This document shows positions 1 to 37,439 of a DNA stretch of 64,000 bases, piece after piece (positions within the stretch are counted from its first letter, which is position 1; the number at the start of each line of letters is the position of its first letter). Below the pieces are notes generated by a model. The model worked only from the letters and a program-made list of their open reading frames with translations. It ran no database searches and had not been told where the DNA came from. The translations under genes were made by a program, and so were the position numbers. Origin of the DNA: Solea solea (taxonomy: Eukaryota; Chordata; Actinopteri; Pleuronectiformes; Soleidae); contig NC_081143.1 of NCBI RefSeq assembly GCF_958295425.1, positions 18,886,686 through 18,950,685 on the forward strand, written 5' to 3'.

Positions 1-25939
<25,939 letters not shown>

Positions 25940-27518
25940 CTGGAAACAAAAAAAAAAGCAAGAGGAAACACAGCATTAACATTTGTGCTTAAACAGGGTT
26001 GAACAATAAGATAATTTCCTTATATATCTATAAAGATAGAATAAAGTAGTGGATTAGAAATAAAAATTAAATAAATGAAAACAATGATGACATGATCAGC
26101 TGCTAACTAATATCATATACATAGTTAAATAGGTAGTATCTTCATTTAATCAGGTCCTGGCACAGACTTCATCAGGTAAGATGAAGTAAGCTGATTTTTT
26201 TAAATCAGCTTACTAGGCATTGCACTTTTTCATCCCTAGTTCACCATTTACTCCAGAAACCTGTTTGGCATTACATAGCAAAGCCAAGAAAGATATGAAG
26301 CAAGGATGTACATACTGATAATTATTATTTACCGACAAGAAGAAAACCCTAATATGAAGCCTAGCTAGACAAGAATACAAGGCCAAATAACAGGTTTATC
26401 CAAGCTCATTGGTTTCCTGTGATAGGAGGAGGGTGCTTGTTGTCCTAAATACTGACCTTGATTACATGTTAACCTAGGGTTGATACAACATTGCATTTGC
26501 TGTATAACGACCATCATGTGTATCTATGGCTGCAGCAACAGCTTAATTCCCTAAAGGCAACAAATAAAAAGCAGCAGGGTTCCAGCAATAGTGTAAACCT
26601 CACTCTGGGATTACAAATAGCAGCATGCCTTCCTTCACACAAATCAGTGTAAACCAGGATGAGGAAGGTACACTGTGACCTGATGGGGAACAGCAGGGTC
26701 ACAAATGATTAACCTTGGGCGGATGGCCAAATAACTTTTGGTCCCATTTCCACATGTCTGCTTTCAGTAATTTGAGTACAACTAATCTTACAGTGTCAAA
26801 AATAGAACTTGTATGCCAAATCTAGCTGCCCCTCCCAAAACTGTCTTCATTGGAACATCATTGGAGATTTTATGCCCAAAAGGGGGGCTTAATATCCTAA
26901 TAAAATACATATTTACCTTGCAATAACTATTTCAGACAATTACTTATCGGGTAACCAGCATTAAGAAACTATGTCTGTGACTTGTAAAGGCCCATTTATA
27001 ATCTACACAAAAATATAGAGACGGATTGGGGCCTTTGGTCTGTACTTTGTGTAAAGATCTTATGCTGGCCAGCCTCTACAGCTGCTCTAACCCAACTGGC
27101 ACTGCCTATGAGTCAGTCTGCTATTGACAGACTATAACCTATTTGATAACACCTTAAATTAACAATAACCAAGTAAAATATATCTTTACCCCATGTAATG
27201 TTTTCCCTGCTATCAAACGTTGACAAAGACAGTACATCTACAATTTCATCAGACATAAAGTACACACGTTTAAACAAACTATATATGAGCAAAAGGACAA
27301 TATGTGTGGACTTAACAATAACAGTGGGACTTCTACTTTACTAAATTGTTCTGCATCTACATAATCTTTTACACATTGGAATCAGGAACAAACTGTAATA
27401 TATTTCACGCATTGACAAGTGACTAAAGGAATGAAAGTGATGGAAAACAGGAATAACAAGGCAATAATCAATTAAGGAGGCAGAAATAAACACCAAATAA
27501 GAAGAATGTTGCAGCACA

Positions 27519-27549
<31 letters not shown>

Positions 27550-28599
27550 GTAGCATATTTTAAACATCTTAATAAAAAAATATTAAGTTATTCCTCTTAG
27601 AAGTTACGGTGCATTCTGGAAAGTGCATCTGACTAGTTTTAAAAAAAATGAGGGGTAACTGAGAATAATGGATTTAGTCAAATCTGCAGTTTAAGTGACA
27701 AATCAAGAGTAAGAGGGTATCTAAATGATCTCTAAATGATCTCATAGATCGGAGATCAATCCGTATTTATTGGAGGTAAAACGTGTGCAGTATTTGTACT
27801 CCTATTTCAAAGGTCTGTAGGAAGAAGTATTACCTAATGTTGGTGTTGGCAAGCCATGTACTTCAAGGGGACATCAACAAATAGTTTGGCGGGATAGAGT
27901 GGGTGGACACCAGTGTTGTTTTTGGTTTAGTTTTGTATCCAACTACAGTGACTACAGCTTCGTCTGCAGCCCATTGGAGTAAATAAAACGTTATCAGGCT
28001 CGATGGCAGCGACGTGTAGACAATAAAATATTGTGGATTTCGCTAGGCTTGGCTAGCAGATATCACGATAGAATACGTTGTTAAACCCAAACGTCGGTGA
28101 CGACTTGATTTGTTTTCGCCAGGTAGTTATAGCTGTGGTCTGTCTGCTAAACTTGTCATGACTGTTGCAAGTCAGAGCGATGACGGCAGCGCCACAAAAG
28201 CCCTGAAAAATGTCCCCACAGTGTACGTTAACTTAGCGTTAGCATTAGCACACGGTAAACGATGTTGCCACTTTAAACAGGGTGTACGTAGCTAGAAGTT
28301 AGCTGGCTCGCCAGAATACGGCCTTTCATGGCACCGAACTGGCAAGCTCACAACAAGACTAGCTGTCTTGTTCATGTTAGCGAGCTAGCTAGCGAGGTTC
28401 GCCGAAACAAAACGGGTTCGGGCCTGCAATTTAGTCACGGCGTTTAGGCACATATAATGGAAATGACATCGTGTTGTAATCTGTGCATTGACTCAAAGCA
28501 TTTGTCATTATTCAAATGATTTAATAAGGGGATTAGTGTCAGTGGCTTTACGATGAAAAAGACAACAGAAAGGGCTGAAAATGGGAAGTCAACACTTAC
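25940..28599. other. HELZ intron 1
   Basis: About 2.66 kb between the 5'-UTR exon and the ATG exon. It includes a (CATA)n tract at 27517-27549. Its promoter-proximal part (about 27.96-28.45 kb) is richer in CpG and GCTAGC-like words than the rest. No coding sequence recognised. Confidence 0.5.
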
Positions 28600-28700
28600 C
28601 TAGCTTCACTTTCTACGCCATCTTGGATCCACTTGTCAGACCGTCGCAAAGCATAGTGGGATGTACAGCTCTGAAGGTTGAGAGGACTGCTGTGTGTGTG
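28600..28700 (-). other. helz: HELZ non-coding exon 1 and core promoter region (5' limit approximate)
   Basis: On the minus strand a good splice donor (GCTAG then GTAAGT) ends an exon at 28600; the next acceptor is that of the ATG exon at 25939. The exon contains an ATG GCG TAG mini-ORF inside a YY1-like motif. The transcription start is not visible and the upper limit is a guess. Human HELZ also starts with a 5'-UTR exon. Confidence 0.6.
28617..28660 (-). promoter_or_regulatory. YY1-like and ZNF143-like motifs at the HELZ promoter
   Basis: AAGATGGC on the minus strand (28624-28617) is the core of the YY1 element often found just downstream of vertebrate start sites. About 27 bases upstream, CCCACTATGC (28660-28651), preceded by TGTACAT, resembles the ZNF143/THAP11 element (CCCA, two bases, ATGC). 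Spacing and orientation suit a TATA-less housekeeping promoter. This is a motif reading only. Confidence 0.45.
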
Positions 28701-28752
28701 TGCGTGCGTGCATGTGTGCGTGCGTATTCGTATATGTGTGTGTGTGTGTTAC
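28691..28752. repeat. GT/GC microsatellite beside the HELZ promoter
   Basis: Alternating purine-pyrimidine (GTGTGTG, GCGTGCGTGC, TGTGTGTGTG), immediately upstream of the HELZ first exon. Potentially Z-DNA-forming and likely polymorphic. Confidence 0.8.
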
Positions 28753-28858
28753 ATGTTGTTTGTTAGATTAGCCCGAATTCTACTAAGCATTCTTATTCTT
28801 ATAAACAACTATAAACTTGTGATTATCTGAAAGGATTGTGCTTATTGTTAGTATAGGG

Positions 28859-29174
28859 CAGAGGTCTCAAACTCGCGGCCCAGGCCACATGCGGCGGCCC
28901 TCTGATTGATGTAATTTATCAGATATAAATTATTTTTGCTCTTTCTATGAATAGATTAGTTTTGCATCCTACATACGTTTTCATAATGAGCTATATGTTA
29001 TTCGAAATCAAAACAAACACTTTTATTTTGAAATTCTGTGAAATATCGTCAGTATCCCCTACCGAACAGTCACGTTTTCTAAAAGTTTGACCTTTTTTTT
29101 TTTTAACTTGACTGGCCTGACTGACCAGACTAGATGTTCAGTGGCCCCCGGGTCATTTGAGTTTGAGACCCCTG
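28859..29174 (+). mobile_element. CAG(N)GGTCTCAAA hAT element, copy B
   Basis: Starts CAGAGGTCTCAAACTCGCGG and ends GAGTTTGAGACCCCTG. Flanks GTATAGGG and GTATAGTC share the first six bases, an eroded 8-bp duplication. Inserted within about 200 bp upstream of the HELZ first exon. Confidence 0.85.
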
Positions 29175-29189
29175 GTATAGTCCTTCTTC

Positions 29190-29362
29190 CAGACATATGG
29201 ATTCAAAAAAAAGGCTGGGGTACCCCTGAGCAAGGTACCCAACTCCCAATGCTCCCCGGGCGCTACTCAGTGTGGCAGCCCACTGCTCCTAATTCTAGGA
29301 TGGGTCAAAATGCAGAGGAATACTTTCCCTAAGGGGATTAATAAAATTAAACTTTAACTTTA
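29190..29362 (+). repeat. SINE-like 3' module
   Basis: CCCCTGAGCAAGGTACCC, CTCCCCGGGCGCTACTCAG, CAGCCCACTGCTCC and AAATGCAGAGGAATAC, ending GGGATTAATAAAATTAAAC: a module I recognise from fish short repeats, ending in an AT-rich tail. Confidence 0.5.
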
Positions 29363-30104
29363 AACTTTCTTCCACTGTTGCATATATGTGTGTATATATA
29401 TACACAGTATATATACACAGTATATACATATATATATAGAGAGAGAGAGCGAGATGTAAGTAGTGTGAATTAGTATTGTATCTGCTCTCATTATTCTTTT
29501 TTATTATCATCATCATCATCTTTTTCTTTTAATTTCACTTTTTGGGCCTAGCTAGACTTGAAAACTTACCAAACTTTCTGTAAACTTTGTGAGTTTTAGT
29601 GCAATCCAGTAATTTTAAGGAATTATAGTTAGCCACATAGCAAGCTTCCACCCAGACAGACTCCACCCTCACCTTCCTTTGATCTTCTTTCTGTTACTCA
29701 TTGAGCACACTTTTGAGGGCCTTGCCATGCACAAGTACTCCCCAAACTTGTGTGTGCACACCAAGACCTTCAAGAATTGTGATGAATGGGTTTTAGGGTG
29801 ATCCAATCAATTTTGCAGGAATTATATTAAAAAACCCATTTTCACTTGTTGTGTTTTCACTAGCCACACAGTAGGCTTCCGCCCAGACAGACACTACCTC
29901 CAATGTTCTTTGATCTGTATGCTGATTACTGTGGCCAAAGGTTTGTCTGCAGGAATAGCACACATCAGATTTCCCCTCCATCTATGCTTTTTGATCTTAT
30001 GATGATAACCTGCAAAGCCAGTCATTGTGCCACCTACTAGAGACAGGACAGTTTCAGGGACAAACAGTTGATTTACATGAAGCTTTCATGTCTACAACCA
30101 AATA

Positions 30105-30865
30105 ACCATAATAATAATATAATAATAAAAAACTTTATTTATATAGTACTTTTTCAAATAATGAATTTTACAAAGTGCATAACAGTCTAATCAAACCTAT
30201 TCAAATATTTCAAGGCATTTTGCCTGATAAGGCAAAGGAAAAAATAACTCTGACCACTCTCTGTCAGAACCAGACTCAAAGATGTGCAGCCATCTGCCTC
30301 AGCTGGTTGGGGTGAATGGAAAATAGAGGAAAGAGGAGAGATGGGGACAGAAATGGACAAGAGAAAAAAGAGAGGAGTAACAAGGATAGATGAGCGGTGT
30401 AGCCAACAAAAACATATGAACAAAGAATAAAAGTATGTAAAAATAGGACAAACAGGAGAAAACCAGGGAACAGGAACCAACAGCAAGAGAACAAAACAAC
30501 AATAATATACAAACAACATGAACAAAACAATACAACAACAAAATAGGCAAGCTGGAACAGAAAATAAAACCAAAAAGGTAAAAATGGCACAAGGAAAGAT
30601 GGGAAACAACAGAGGAGTGAGAGGGCAGTGACAGAGAGAGACCAGGAGCAGAAGTATATGAGAGGGAGAGAACAATTAGCAGAGGATGATTGTGCAATGA
30701 GGCCATGGTGTCTTACCCAATTGATGTTAAAAGCAAGTGAGAAGAGAAATATCTTAAGAAGACTTTTGAATTGCTCAAGGGTCTGGGCAGCTCTCTCATG
30801 TAAAGGAAGGCTGTTCACAAAAAAGGGTCCATCTCCTGTTTTTTAGTCATGATCTAGGCACGGGT
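30105..30865 (-). mobile_element. 5'-truncated LINE: end of ORF2 plus 3' tail
   Basis: Minus strand encodes NSLPLHERAAQTLEQFKSLL then KIFLFSLAF, the typical last residues of a CR1/L2/Rex-type reverse-transcriptase ORF (usually WNSLP...R.A.TL..FK..LK..LF.LAF). Downstream is a 450-base pyrimidine-rich 3' stretch, then TATAAATAAAG and an ATT-rich tail near 30.11 kb. The 160-180-codon open frames over 30.19-30.82 kb come from this low-complexity stretch. Confidence 0.7.
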
Positions 30866-31456
30866 GAGAGCAGCTGGTCAGCTGACCTCAGAGCTATGCC
30901 TGGAGTATGAGTCTGTGGCCTATTAGCTTTACAGATACAGGCATATGCAATATCTGTAAACCATGACAGAATTTTTCAGGGTTGCATTTTTATTTTTGAG
31001 ATTAAACGTTGAGATACTATGGTGGAGAACTGAAGAACAAAGTAATATTAGGGATACTTCCCATTGTCACTTCTTTTTAATGATGCTCTGGTTATTTCCC
31101 CGTCATCACATTATGAGTAAACACTTCCTTAATATTATTTCTCAAAACAACCTTTTTATATCAGGAAAAATACTTAAGATCAGTAACAGCAGACATATGG
31201 ATTCAATTCAGTTGACTGAGTTATCACATTGCACTGACTCAGAACATTAACCTATTCTGCATATGATGTACTGCAGAGACGTGTATGAGAAAACACAGAC
31301 TGTATGCCAGTCCCCATACAATTATTCGCTATATGTCATAAGTTTATTGTTCACATTCAGTTTGCCTTTTAATGATATATTGGCTATACAATCATAAATG
31401 CTAATTTGAAGCTAACACACTCAGAAGGATGAGAATGGAGTCCAGGTGCTAAAGTG

Positions 31457-31462
31457 TTTATT
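31457..31462 (-). terminator. PSMD12 polyadenylation signal AATAAA (candidate)
   Basis: First AATAAA downstream of the stop on the minus strand, giving a 3' UTR of about 200 nt. Cleavage would fall around 31430-31445. Confidence 0.6.
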
Positions 31463-31651
31463 TACCAGACAGTAAAAAATGAACAACGTTGGGGTGCTGT
31501 GTTTGGGTTGCACACTTTTTTCTCCAATTATATGACATTGGAATAATGTTGCATATACAGTCTGCCAATGAATTGTATATTCAAAAGGATTTCCACACAA
31601 GAAAAAAAAACAAATTTGGGCCAAAACAAAAACAAACATATTATTCCTGTT

Positions 31652-31861
31652 TCACTGCAAGTTGTGGATCATCTCTTCCTTGGCAATGAGATGGGTGGTC
31701 TTGTTGACCAGAGACATGAGAGAGTTGAGTTTGTGCGACCAGTCATTGAGCAGGTCGTTGGGGTCTTTTGGCCTCTGAAAGTTGATGATGCCAGCCAACC
31801 GGTCCACCTTGGCATAGATGGTCTTGTTTACAACTAGGCTGGAGAGGAACTCCTCAGATTC
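31652..31861 (-). CDS. psmd12: PSMD12 coding exon 11 (residues 388-456 and stop)
   Basis: [36 protein letters not shown] and the terminal helix ending KEEMIHNLQ, then TGA at 31654-31652. Acceptor TTGCCAG. Confidence 0.98.
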   Translation of the reverse strand, partial: ESEEFLSSLVVNKTIYAKVDRLAGIINFQRPKDPNDLLNDWSHKLNSLMSLVNKTTHLIAKEEMIHNLQ

Positions 31862-33073
31862 CTGGCAAAATAATTGAGCAGACAGATATCAGGCTTTTGT
31901 CTTAACATTTTCTTCAGTCAGTCTAAATCTCTAGAAGTATATCTTAAAGTCATATAGCTGCATTAAGAAACATCTAATTTGACAATGGCCCATAAACCCC
32001 CAAAATAGGACATTTAACTATTTTCTATGATAAAACATTCACATCTTCAAAGCAAATCTGTTTTCTTTGCAGTTAGTTTGAGCTTCCCTTTGCATGAATT
32101 ACGAAGTAAAAGTGTTGCTTACATCAATGGAGAGGTCAAGGAGGTCAGCCATCCTCTTCATTGTGATTCTGGTGTAATATTTGGCCATTATTCTTATGTT
32201 CTGTGGGAAAAGAGAGGCCATGATTATAAACATCTCTGCAGCAGGATACATATTACCACAAATTTGCATATTTTTGCAAATTGCAGTGGCTAGTCCCCTC
32301 GCACGTATTTTTAATCAATGCATCATTTTTTGAACCCCTTCACCTCAATCATTTAGAAAAGTTTTATTTCCTGACATTTAAAACAGATTTCATGTCCAAT
32401 GAACTTACATGCTCCACCACTCTGTTCTTCAGATCCTTCCACCTTTTCTCCCCTTCTTCTGAGTAAGAGAAGACATCTGTGGCAGGGCTGTCAGTTGAGC
32501 CCTCTCTCAACTCCTTCCCATAATCCTCCACTAGAGAAGCCCAGCGCATCAGCTCCATTGTGGTAAACTGCTTTAGCAGGTCCCTGGAAATACAGGAAGC
32601 ATACATGCAAACATTTTTATGATGTTCACAAATTCCTATAGGTGGTCATGCATGAGATTTCTTACGATCGCTATGATCAATTTCCCCCGAGTGGCCAACA
32701 TACACACAAATGATATGGTGGGAAAAATTAAAACGACTAGCCTACTGGCTAGAATGTGAATAATATTGGCAATGACTATCAATTAAGATGACCGTGGGCC
32801 CAGATCACATTCAGTGGCTTAACCAGTAAATTTAGGGTGAAACCTAAAGTTCAATGAAGTGTACCTTACAAAGTATGCCTTACTTGTATTTGGGGATTTC
32901 CTCCAGTTTCTTGTTTGTGTTGATTCGGTGCACAAGGTCTGATTGCTCATTATCGTAAGGTGAAAGAATCACGTACAGAACCACACTTTTCAGGGCCTGA
33001 AACATAAATGTATCAATTGCTTTTCAAGTGACATTCAACAAGCAAAATAAATGGATGGAACAGATAGATATAG

Positions 33074-33106
<33 letters not shown>

Positions 33107-35817
33107 TACATACATATATACACACATTCATTGTCATATTCTTTTCCTTTGCAAATACTCTATTGTAAACAAACAAAACGGTGCACACTACTGTATTATT
33201 AACTCTTTTCTGAATACAGAAGAAGCTTGTGTACCTGTTGCCACTTGCTGCTGTCCTCCAAGATGCAGGGAGTATCATAAATGGCCCAGTAGTGTTTGCA
33301 GATAGACAAATAGGAGCCCTCGTGCTGATCCACCTGAATCATCAGGTTGTAATACTTAAGCTTTAACTCCTAAAATGCCCCGAGAGACAAAAGGGAAGGG
33401 TTAATGTCCAGCAACACAAACCTGTTGTAGATGTATGATATGAACATGCAGGGAGGTCACCACATGCTTTTCAAAAGTTTTTCAAATTGTGGGAGAATAC
33501 AGCCGTATTTGACTCACACTTACTTCATGGCATTTTTCTTACCTCTGAGCCCTCCTCTTTGAAAAATTTGGTGTTTATTTTCTTGCTGATGATTTGGGTA
33601 CGAATGTAATCCTTAACAGCAATGCAAAGCCTCATCTGTTCCAAGATAAACTCTGCCTTCTCCTTTTTCTCCATAGAGCCATATGTCTCCACCTGAGTAT
33701 TGACAAAAAAAAGTACAATGCAAATTTGTGCTTTTTTTTTTTACACACATAAAATATGGTGATGAAATAAATTTATCAACATGCCTAAATTGATTCCCCT
33801 CCCGAAGAATCAAACTAGTTCAAACCTTGTAACTTATTATTATATTATGTTATATTATATGTTATATATATTATGTTATATCATATTAACTAAATCTTCA
33901 TCTTACAAAAGACAGACAATTTTATCAGTTTTACCTGCAGTTCCTGCAGAATGGCAGCAGCCTCTTTCACCTCTCCATTCTGCTCCTTGATACCAGCCAA
34001 GGTCTTTGTCAGCCTGGCACGTTCAATCTCTACATAGATCTGTGGGGAGGACATGTTTAGATGGCAGACAAAACCTGTCTTTCTCACACACACTTCCCTT
34101 TATATATCTCTCTATCCTTGCATTTTTATGCCAGAGACAGATGCATCTAAAAAATACTGTCAGAAGCATCGCTATTTGTTGTTGGAATACAAACTGGAGC
34201 AGGACATCTACTTGCAATACAGGACATGCATACTCCATTATATCCCTTTAACTGTTATCGTAGCAACACTGTTGTTAATTCTAAGTGGTATTAAAAAGGT
34301 CTTAAATGTTATTAGGGAACCCTGGTAGTACCCTGACAGAAGAAACATGGGAGCTTCCAACATTTAATAAAAAAATTCCTGGAAATGTTCTAAAATGCCC
34401 CCCAAAACAAATGTGTTGTTGTCTGCAGTTTACAGCACTGTGTAAAACAAACATATTTCAGACCTTGCCAGCAGTCACAGTGCGAAGTGTGTCGATGAGT
34501 CTCAGCTTGATGGTCAGATCAGTCATGGAGTCCACGTATTTATAACATTCTTGAACCATTTTGGCAACAGCCTGAAGAGACAGACAGCACAACATAGAAC
34601 GGTTTGTCTATTGTATAATGAAACCTGACAAATATATTAATGCAGCAAACCTTGTTTGTATTATGTCTTCTCAAATTAGTTTGCTGTTTTTATCTCACCT
34701 GTTTGAGCTGACTCCTCCTTTTCGTTAGCAACATGATGTTTTCATTCAGGGCATCCCAGTCCTTAGCCTCATGGCACATCTGAACCACAGCCACCAGTAT
34801 TCTGGAGGTAGACACCATGTCTGATGCCTAAACAAGTGTTGAGAGCAAACAAGTAAACACACAGGGTAGACTATAATGTACACTAATAATACAATAATAT
34901 CCAATACCTTTGACATTGACACATCTGTAAAAAAATTTATGACACATTATAAATAAACATTTAATTATAAACATGACAATACCTTGCTTTATTGCTCAAG
35001 GAAACCAGCTTTAAAAAACGTGTTTAATGATATCACGTTTGTTCATTTAATGAGCAGAAAAGCAGAATACAAGGAATTTTCTACTGTAAGATCTATTTAC
35101 AGTAGATCAATCAAAGAGCCAGATAATACATTAAAATGTGTGGTAATGGTTTAAGTTGTAATGCACTGTTTAGTGGAGGGACTGAGAATTAATGACAAAA
35201 GTATTATATTCTCATTTGGGGCTTAACTTCCTTATTTATTATGAGGGAACCAAAACAAGCTGCCCCACATTGACATACTTACTGTTCTAGTTTGCTTCTC
35301 CAATGACAACAAGCTCTCAATGGCCTCCTGCAGTTTCCCCTCCTGCAGTGGGAAAATACAAATAATAATGCATCAGTCATATTCATTTCTTATATTCAAT
35401 AACAAATTAACTCTACACTTTCCTTGTATCGGGAAACACAGTATTACAGGCACTTTGCGTGACTAGCAGATTAGCTTCGTTGCCTGAAAACAAGACTGTT
35501 AGTATGCTAGCTAGTTTCGTTAAAAAGACGCACGCGAGTGAAAACAAACAAATGACCGTTAAAAATAGGTCAACGTTCGCGACGAACAGTTAAGAAAATA
35601 ATAGTTGCATGTAGCTAATAAAGTAAGAGTGTGTTAGCCTAGCAGCTAATAGGGTAACCCTGGTGCACCATGACTCAGCCGGCTAGGGCCTTTTTCATGC
35701 TTTGCTTACTTTAGCCATTTTCTCGCATTCCGGGAGGCGCTGGTCCACAGTTGAACTGTAGTCCACCTCCATCTTCACAATCTTGCCATCGGATCTTTCA
35801 GATCGGTCCTCGGACAT
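31652..35817 (-). CDS. psmd12: PSMD12, 26S proteasome non-ATPase regulatory subunit 12 (Rpn5); complete, 11 coding exons
   Basis: Lid subunit of the 19S regulatory particle. It helps assemble the lid and holds the deubiquitinase subunit until substrate is engaged; it works in cytosol and nucleus. The exons join to 456 residues plus stop, the human length, with all phases matching. N-terminal two thirds is a helical solenoid (for example [20 protein letters not shown] at 136-155); the C-terminal PCI domain (about 240-420) includes [16 protein letters not shown] and [20 protein letters not shown]. It ends KEEMIHNLQ. Start chosen at 35817 because [20 protein letters not shown] matches the conserved N-terminus. 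Span includes introns. Same strand as HELZ, divergent from PITPNC1. Confidence 0.98.
32123..32200 (-). CDS. psmd12: PSMD12 coding exon 10 (residues 362-387, PCI domain)
   Basis: [20 protein letters not shown] then LDLSID, the winged-helix part. Acceptor CCCACAG, donor GAT|GTAAGC. Confidence 0.97.
32409..32583 (-). CDS. psmd12: PSMD12 coding exon 9 (residues 303-361, PCI domain)
   Basis: [20 protein letters not shown] through [13 protein letters not shown]. Acceptor TTTCCAG, donor CAT|GTAAGT. Confidence 0.98.
32884..32996 (-). CDS. psmd12: PSMD12 coding exon 8 (residues 266-303)
   Basis: [20 protein letters not shown] through EEIPKYK. Acceptor GTTTCAG, donor CAA|GTAAGG. Confidence 0.97.
33070..33126. 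repeat. (TA/CA)n tract in PSMD12 intron
   Basis: ATATATATA followed by TACACA/TACATA units in the intron between coding exons 7 and 8. Confidence 0.85.
33235..33369 (-). CDS. psmd12: PSMD12 coding exon 7 (residues 221-265)
   Basis: [20 protein letters not shown] through EDSSKWQQ. Acceptor ATTTTAG, donor CAG|GTACAC. Confidence 0.97.
33543..33692 (-). CDS. psmd12: PSMD12 coding exon 6 (residues 171-220)
   Basis: [19 protein letters not shown] through [10 protein letters not shown]. Acceptor TACTCAG, donor GAG|GTAAGA. Confidence 0.98.
33935..34039 (-). CDS. psmd12: PSMD12 coding exon 5 (residues 136-170)
   Basis: [19 protein letters not shown] through AAAILQELQ. Acceptor CCCACAG, donor CAG|GTAAAA. 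Confidence 0.98.
34464..34571 (-). CDS. psmd12: PSMD12 coding exon 4 (residues 100-135)
   Basis: [19 protein letters not shown] through [10 protein letters not shown]. The donor AAG|GTCTGA departs from the usual GTAAGT or GTGAGT but keeps frame and homology. Confidence 0.96.
34699..34827 (-). CDS. psmd12: PSMD12 coding exon 3 (residues 57-99)
   Basis: [18 protein letters not shown] through TKRRSQLKQ. Acceptor GTTTAG, donor CAG|GTGAGA. Confidence 0.97.
35283..35342 (-). CDS. psmd12: PSMD12 coding exon 2 (residues 37-56)
   Basis: [20 protein letters not shown]. Acceptor CTGCAG, donor ACA|GTAAGT. Confidence 0.97.
35671..35679 (+). promoter_or_regulatory. Antioxidant response element match at PSMD12
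   Basis: TGACTCAGC is a perfect ARE/MARE core, 31 bp downstream of the exon 1 donor. A near match, CGACTCAGC, lies at 35908-35916, upstream of the start codon. Vertebrate proteasome genes are induced by NFE2L1 through such sites; function here is inferred. Confidence 0.5.
35710..35817 (-). CDS. psmd12: PSMD12 coding exon 1 (residues 1-36)
   Basis: [20 protein letters not shown] then [16 protein letters not shown], donor AAA|GTAAGC. The 5' UTR continues upward to an unseen start site. Confidence 0.97.
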
Positions 35818-35923
35818 GTTTGCGGTGTAAGGCGATGATAATGTGCGGAGGTTTTCTTTGCTCACACTGCGGAACTCAGGCGATCACTATTTTGCTTGTC
35901 AAAGGAACGACTCAGCGAGGTAA

Positions 35924-35979
35924 CCAATCAGCGGTGAGAGAGAAACAACTGCCCCAGGCGCCTGAAGGACCCAATGAGG
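35924..35979 (+). promoter_or_regulatory. CCAAT boxes upstream of PSMD12
   Basis: AACCAATCAG (CCAAT at 35924-35928) is a strong NF-Y consensus and CCAATGAGG (35971-35979) a weaker one, 107 and 154 bp upstream of the ATG. NF-Y boxes work in both orientations and are common in proteasome promoters. Confidence 0.5.
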
Positions 35980-37439
35980 ACCCACAGCTTAATCGTAAAA
36001 TGTTTAGTATTTATTAATTACAATATCACAATTTAAGATCAATAAAATATATCAGTAGAATATCAGAGGTAGAACATCTTAAAGTGAATTTAATGCTCAT
36101 TTTTAATGTGATACTCTTTACTTACCTGTAATCAATGCCAATTAGTGTAATTTTACAGGCAGTTTAACTTATTTCGAGAACTTAAATTAAAAATTCTTCT
36201 CGGTCATTTAAGATCCAAATCTGTGTTTAGAAGACACCATTATAAGAGATAAAGAGAGACATAAAAGTCGGAATTATAAGAAACTAATCAGAGATTAAAG
36301 TCACGCAGCATTCTGCTAACTACAGAATGTTAAGTACACTACTTGATTCAAAAGTGACAGCTCTAAACCACTCCATACAACATAGAGATGTAATTGTCAC
36401 CTTTAAAGTCTGATTCAATTCCTTTCCTCATGTAACAAGAGCTACATTATTTTAGTGACTATGAGAATGTGTGACAAAACTGCCAAATTGTATTCAACAT
36501 TGTCACAATGAAGAAATAATCACTAAGACATTTTTAGGTGAAGTGGACTGAAATAAAATTTGCTCCATTTACTCTGACTGTCCGCCATTGTGTGAGCTGT
36601 AATGCAGACTGATCAGTTGATTTACACATTTAATCCATGCACCAGTCTCTGACACTCATTTTAATGTGATGCAGGTTTCATCTGATAATCAGGCTTTGGA
36701 ACCAAGTATTTTGAATCTAAAGTAGATAGCATAGGTTGTAATACCAGATTTTCCCTACTGCAATCAACACATTTTTTCATAGAAATGTTTTATGTAAGTG
36801 ACCATTACCATGGACAAGGAAGCATCAACAAACATAATAGGCTGACAATAATATCACAAGACAGCATGCAATACTTGAACTTTAAAACGTGGAGTGCAAT
36901 GAATGAAGACCTTTGTGAATGGACAGGAGCATATGAATGAACACAGCGCAATGACTTTACTCCTCCAGTAGGTGTCCCCTTAATGCCTACATTCCTGACT
37001 GTAACAAGTAATGTGTTTTTAATCTCAGCCGATGTAGACAGACAGTAAGTGATATGCTTCACACTGTTTCCTCGTTTTCATGTTTCACCTTTAGAAAAGT
37101 GGGCAGAGGTAAACCTATTTGGCTATTTCAGCGCTTACTGCCACAACCCAGCAACCTAGATAACATCAGCATATGTTCTCCTCTCTAATCACCACAGACC
37201 TGAAAATAGTTAGGTCATCACTACATATGGTTAGCTGCTTCAAAGATACCACTCACAACACGAGAGCCTGTTACTGCCCCGTGGCCTATATGGTTTTTAC
37301 ATTAAACACAGACTATCAGACATGAACCAACCATCCTGAAAATTTTAAAAGCAATTTCTTGTGGAAAATGAATGACAACTCATGTATCTCATGTCTGACA
37401 GATCTTTTTTGGCAGAACTTCTATTGAACAGTTGATTAT

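Noticed and set aside
27517..27549. CATA repeats as a CRISPR-like array
   Set aside because: A simple tetranucleotide repeat without spacers, in a vertebrate intron.
30187..30818. Overlapping 135-180-codon hydrophobic minus-strand frames as a membrane protein
   Set aside because: They translate a pyrimidine-rich LINE tail; low complexity in all three frames.
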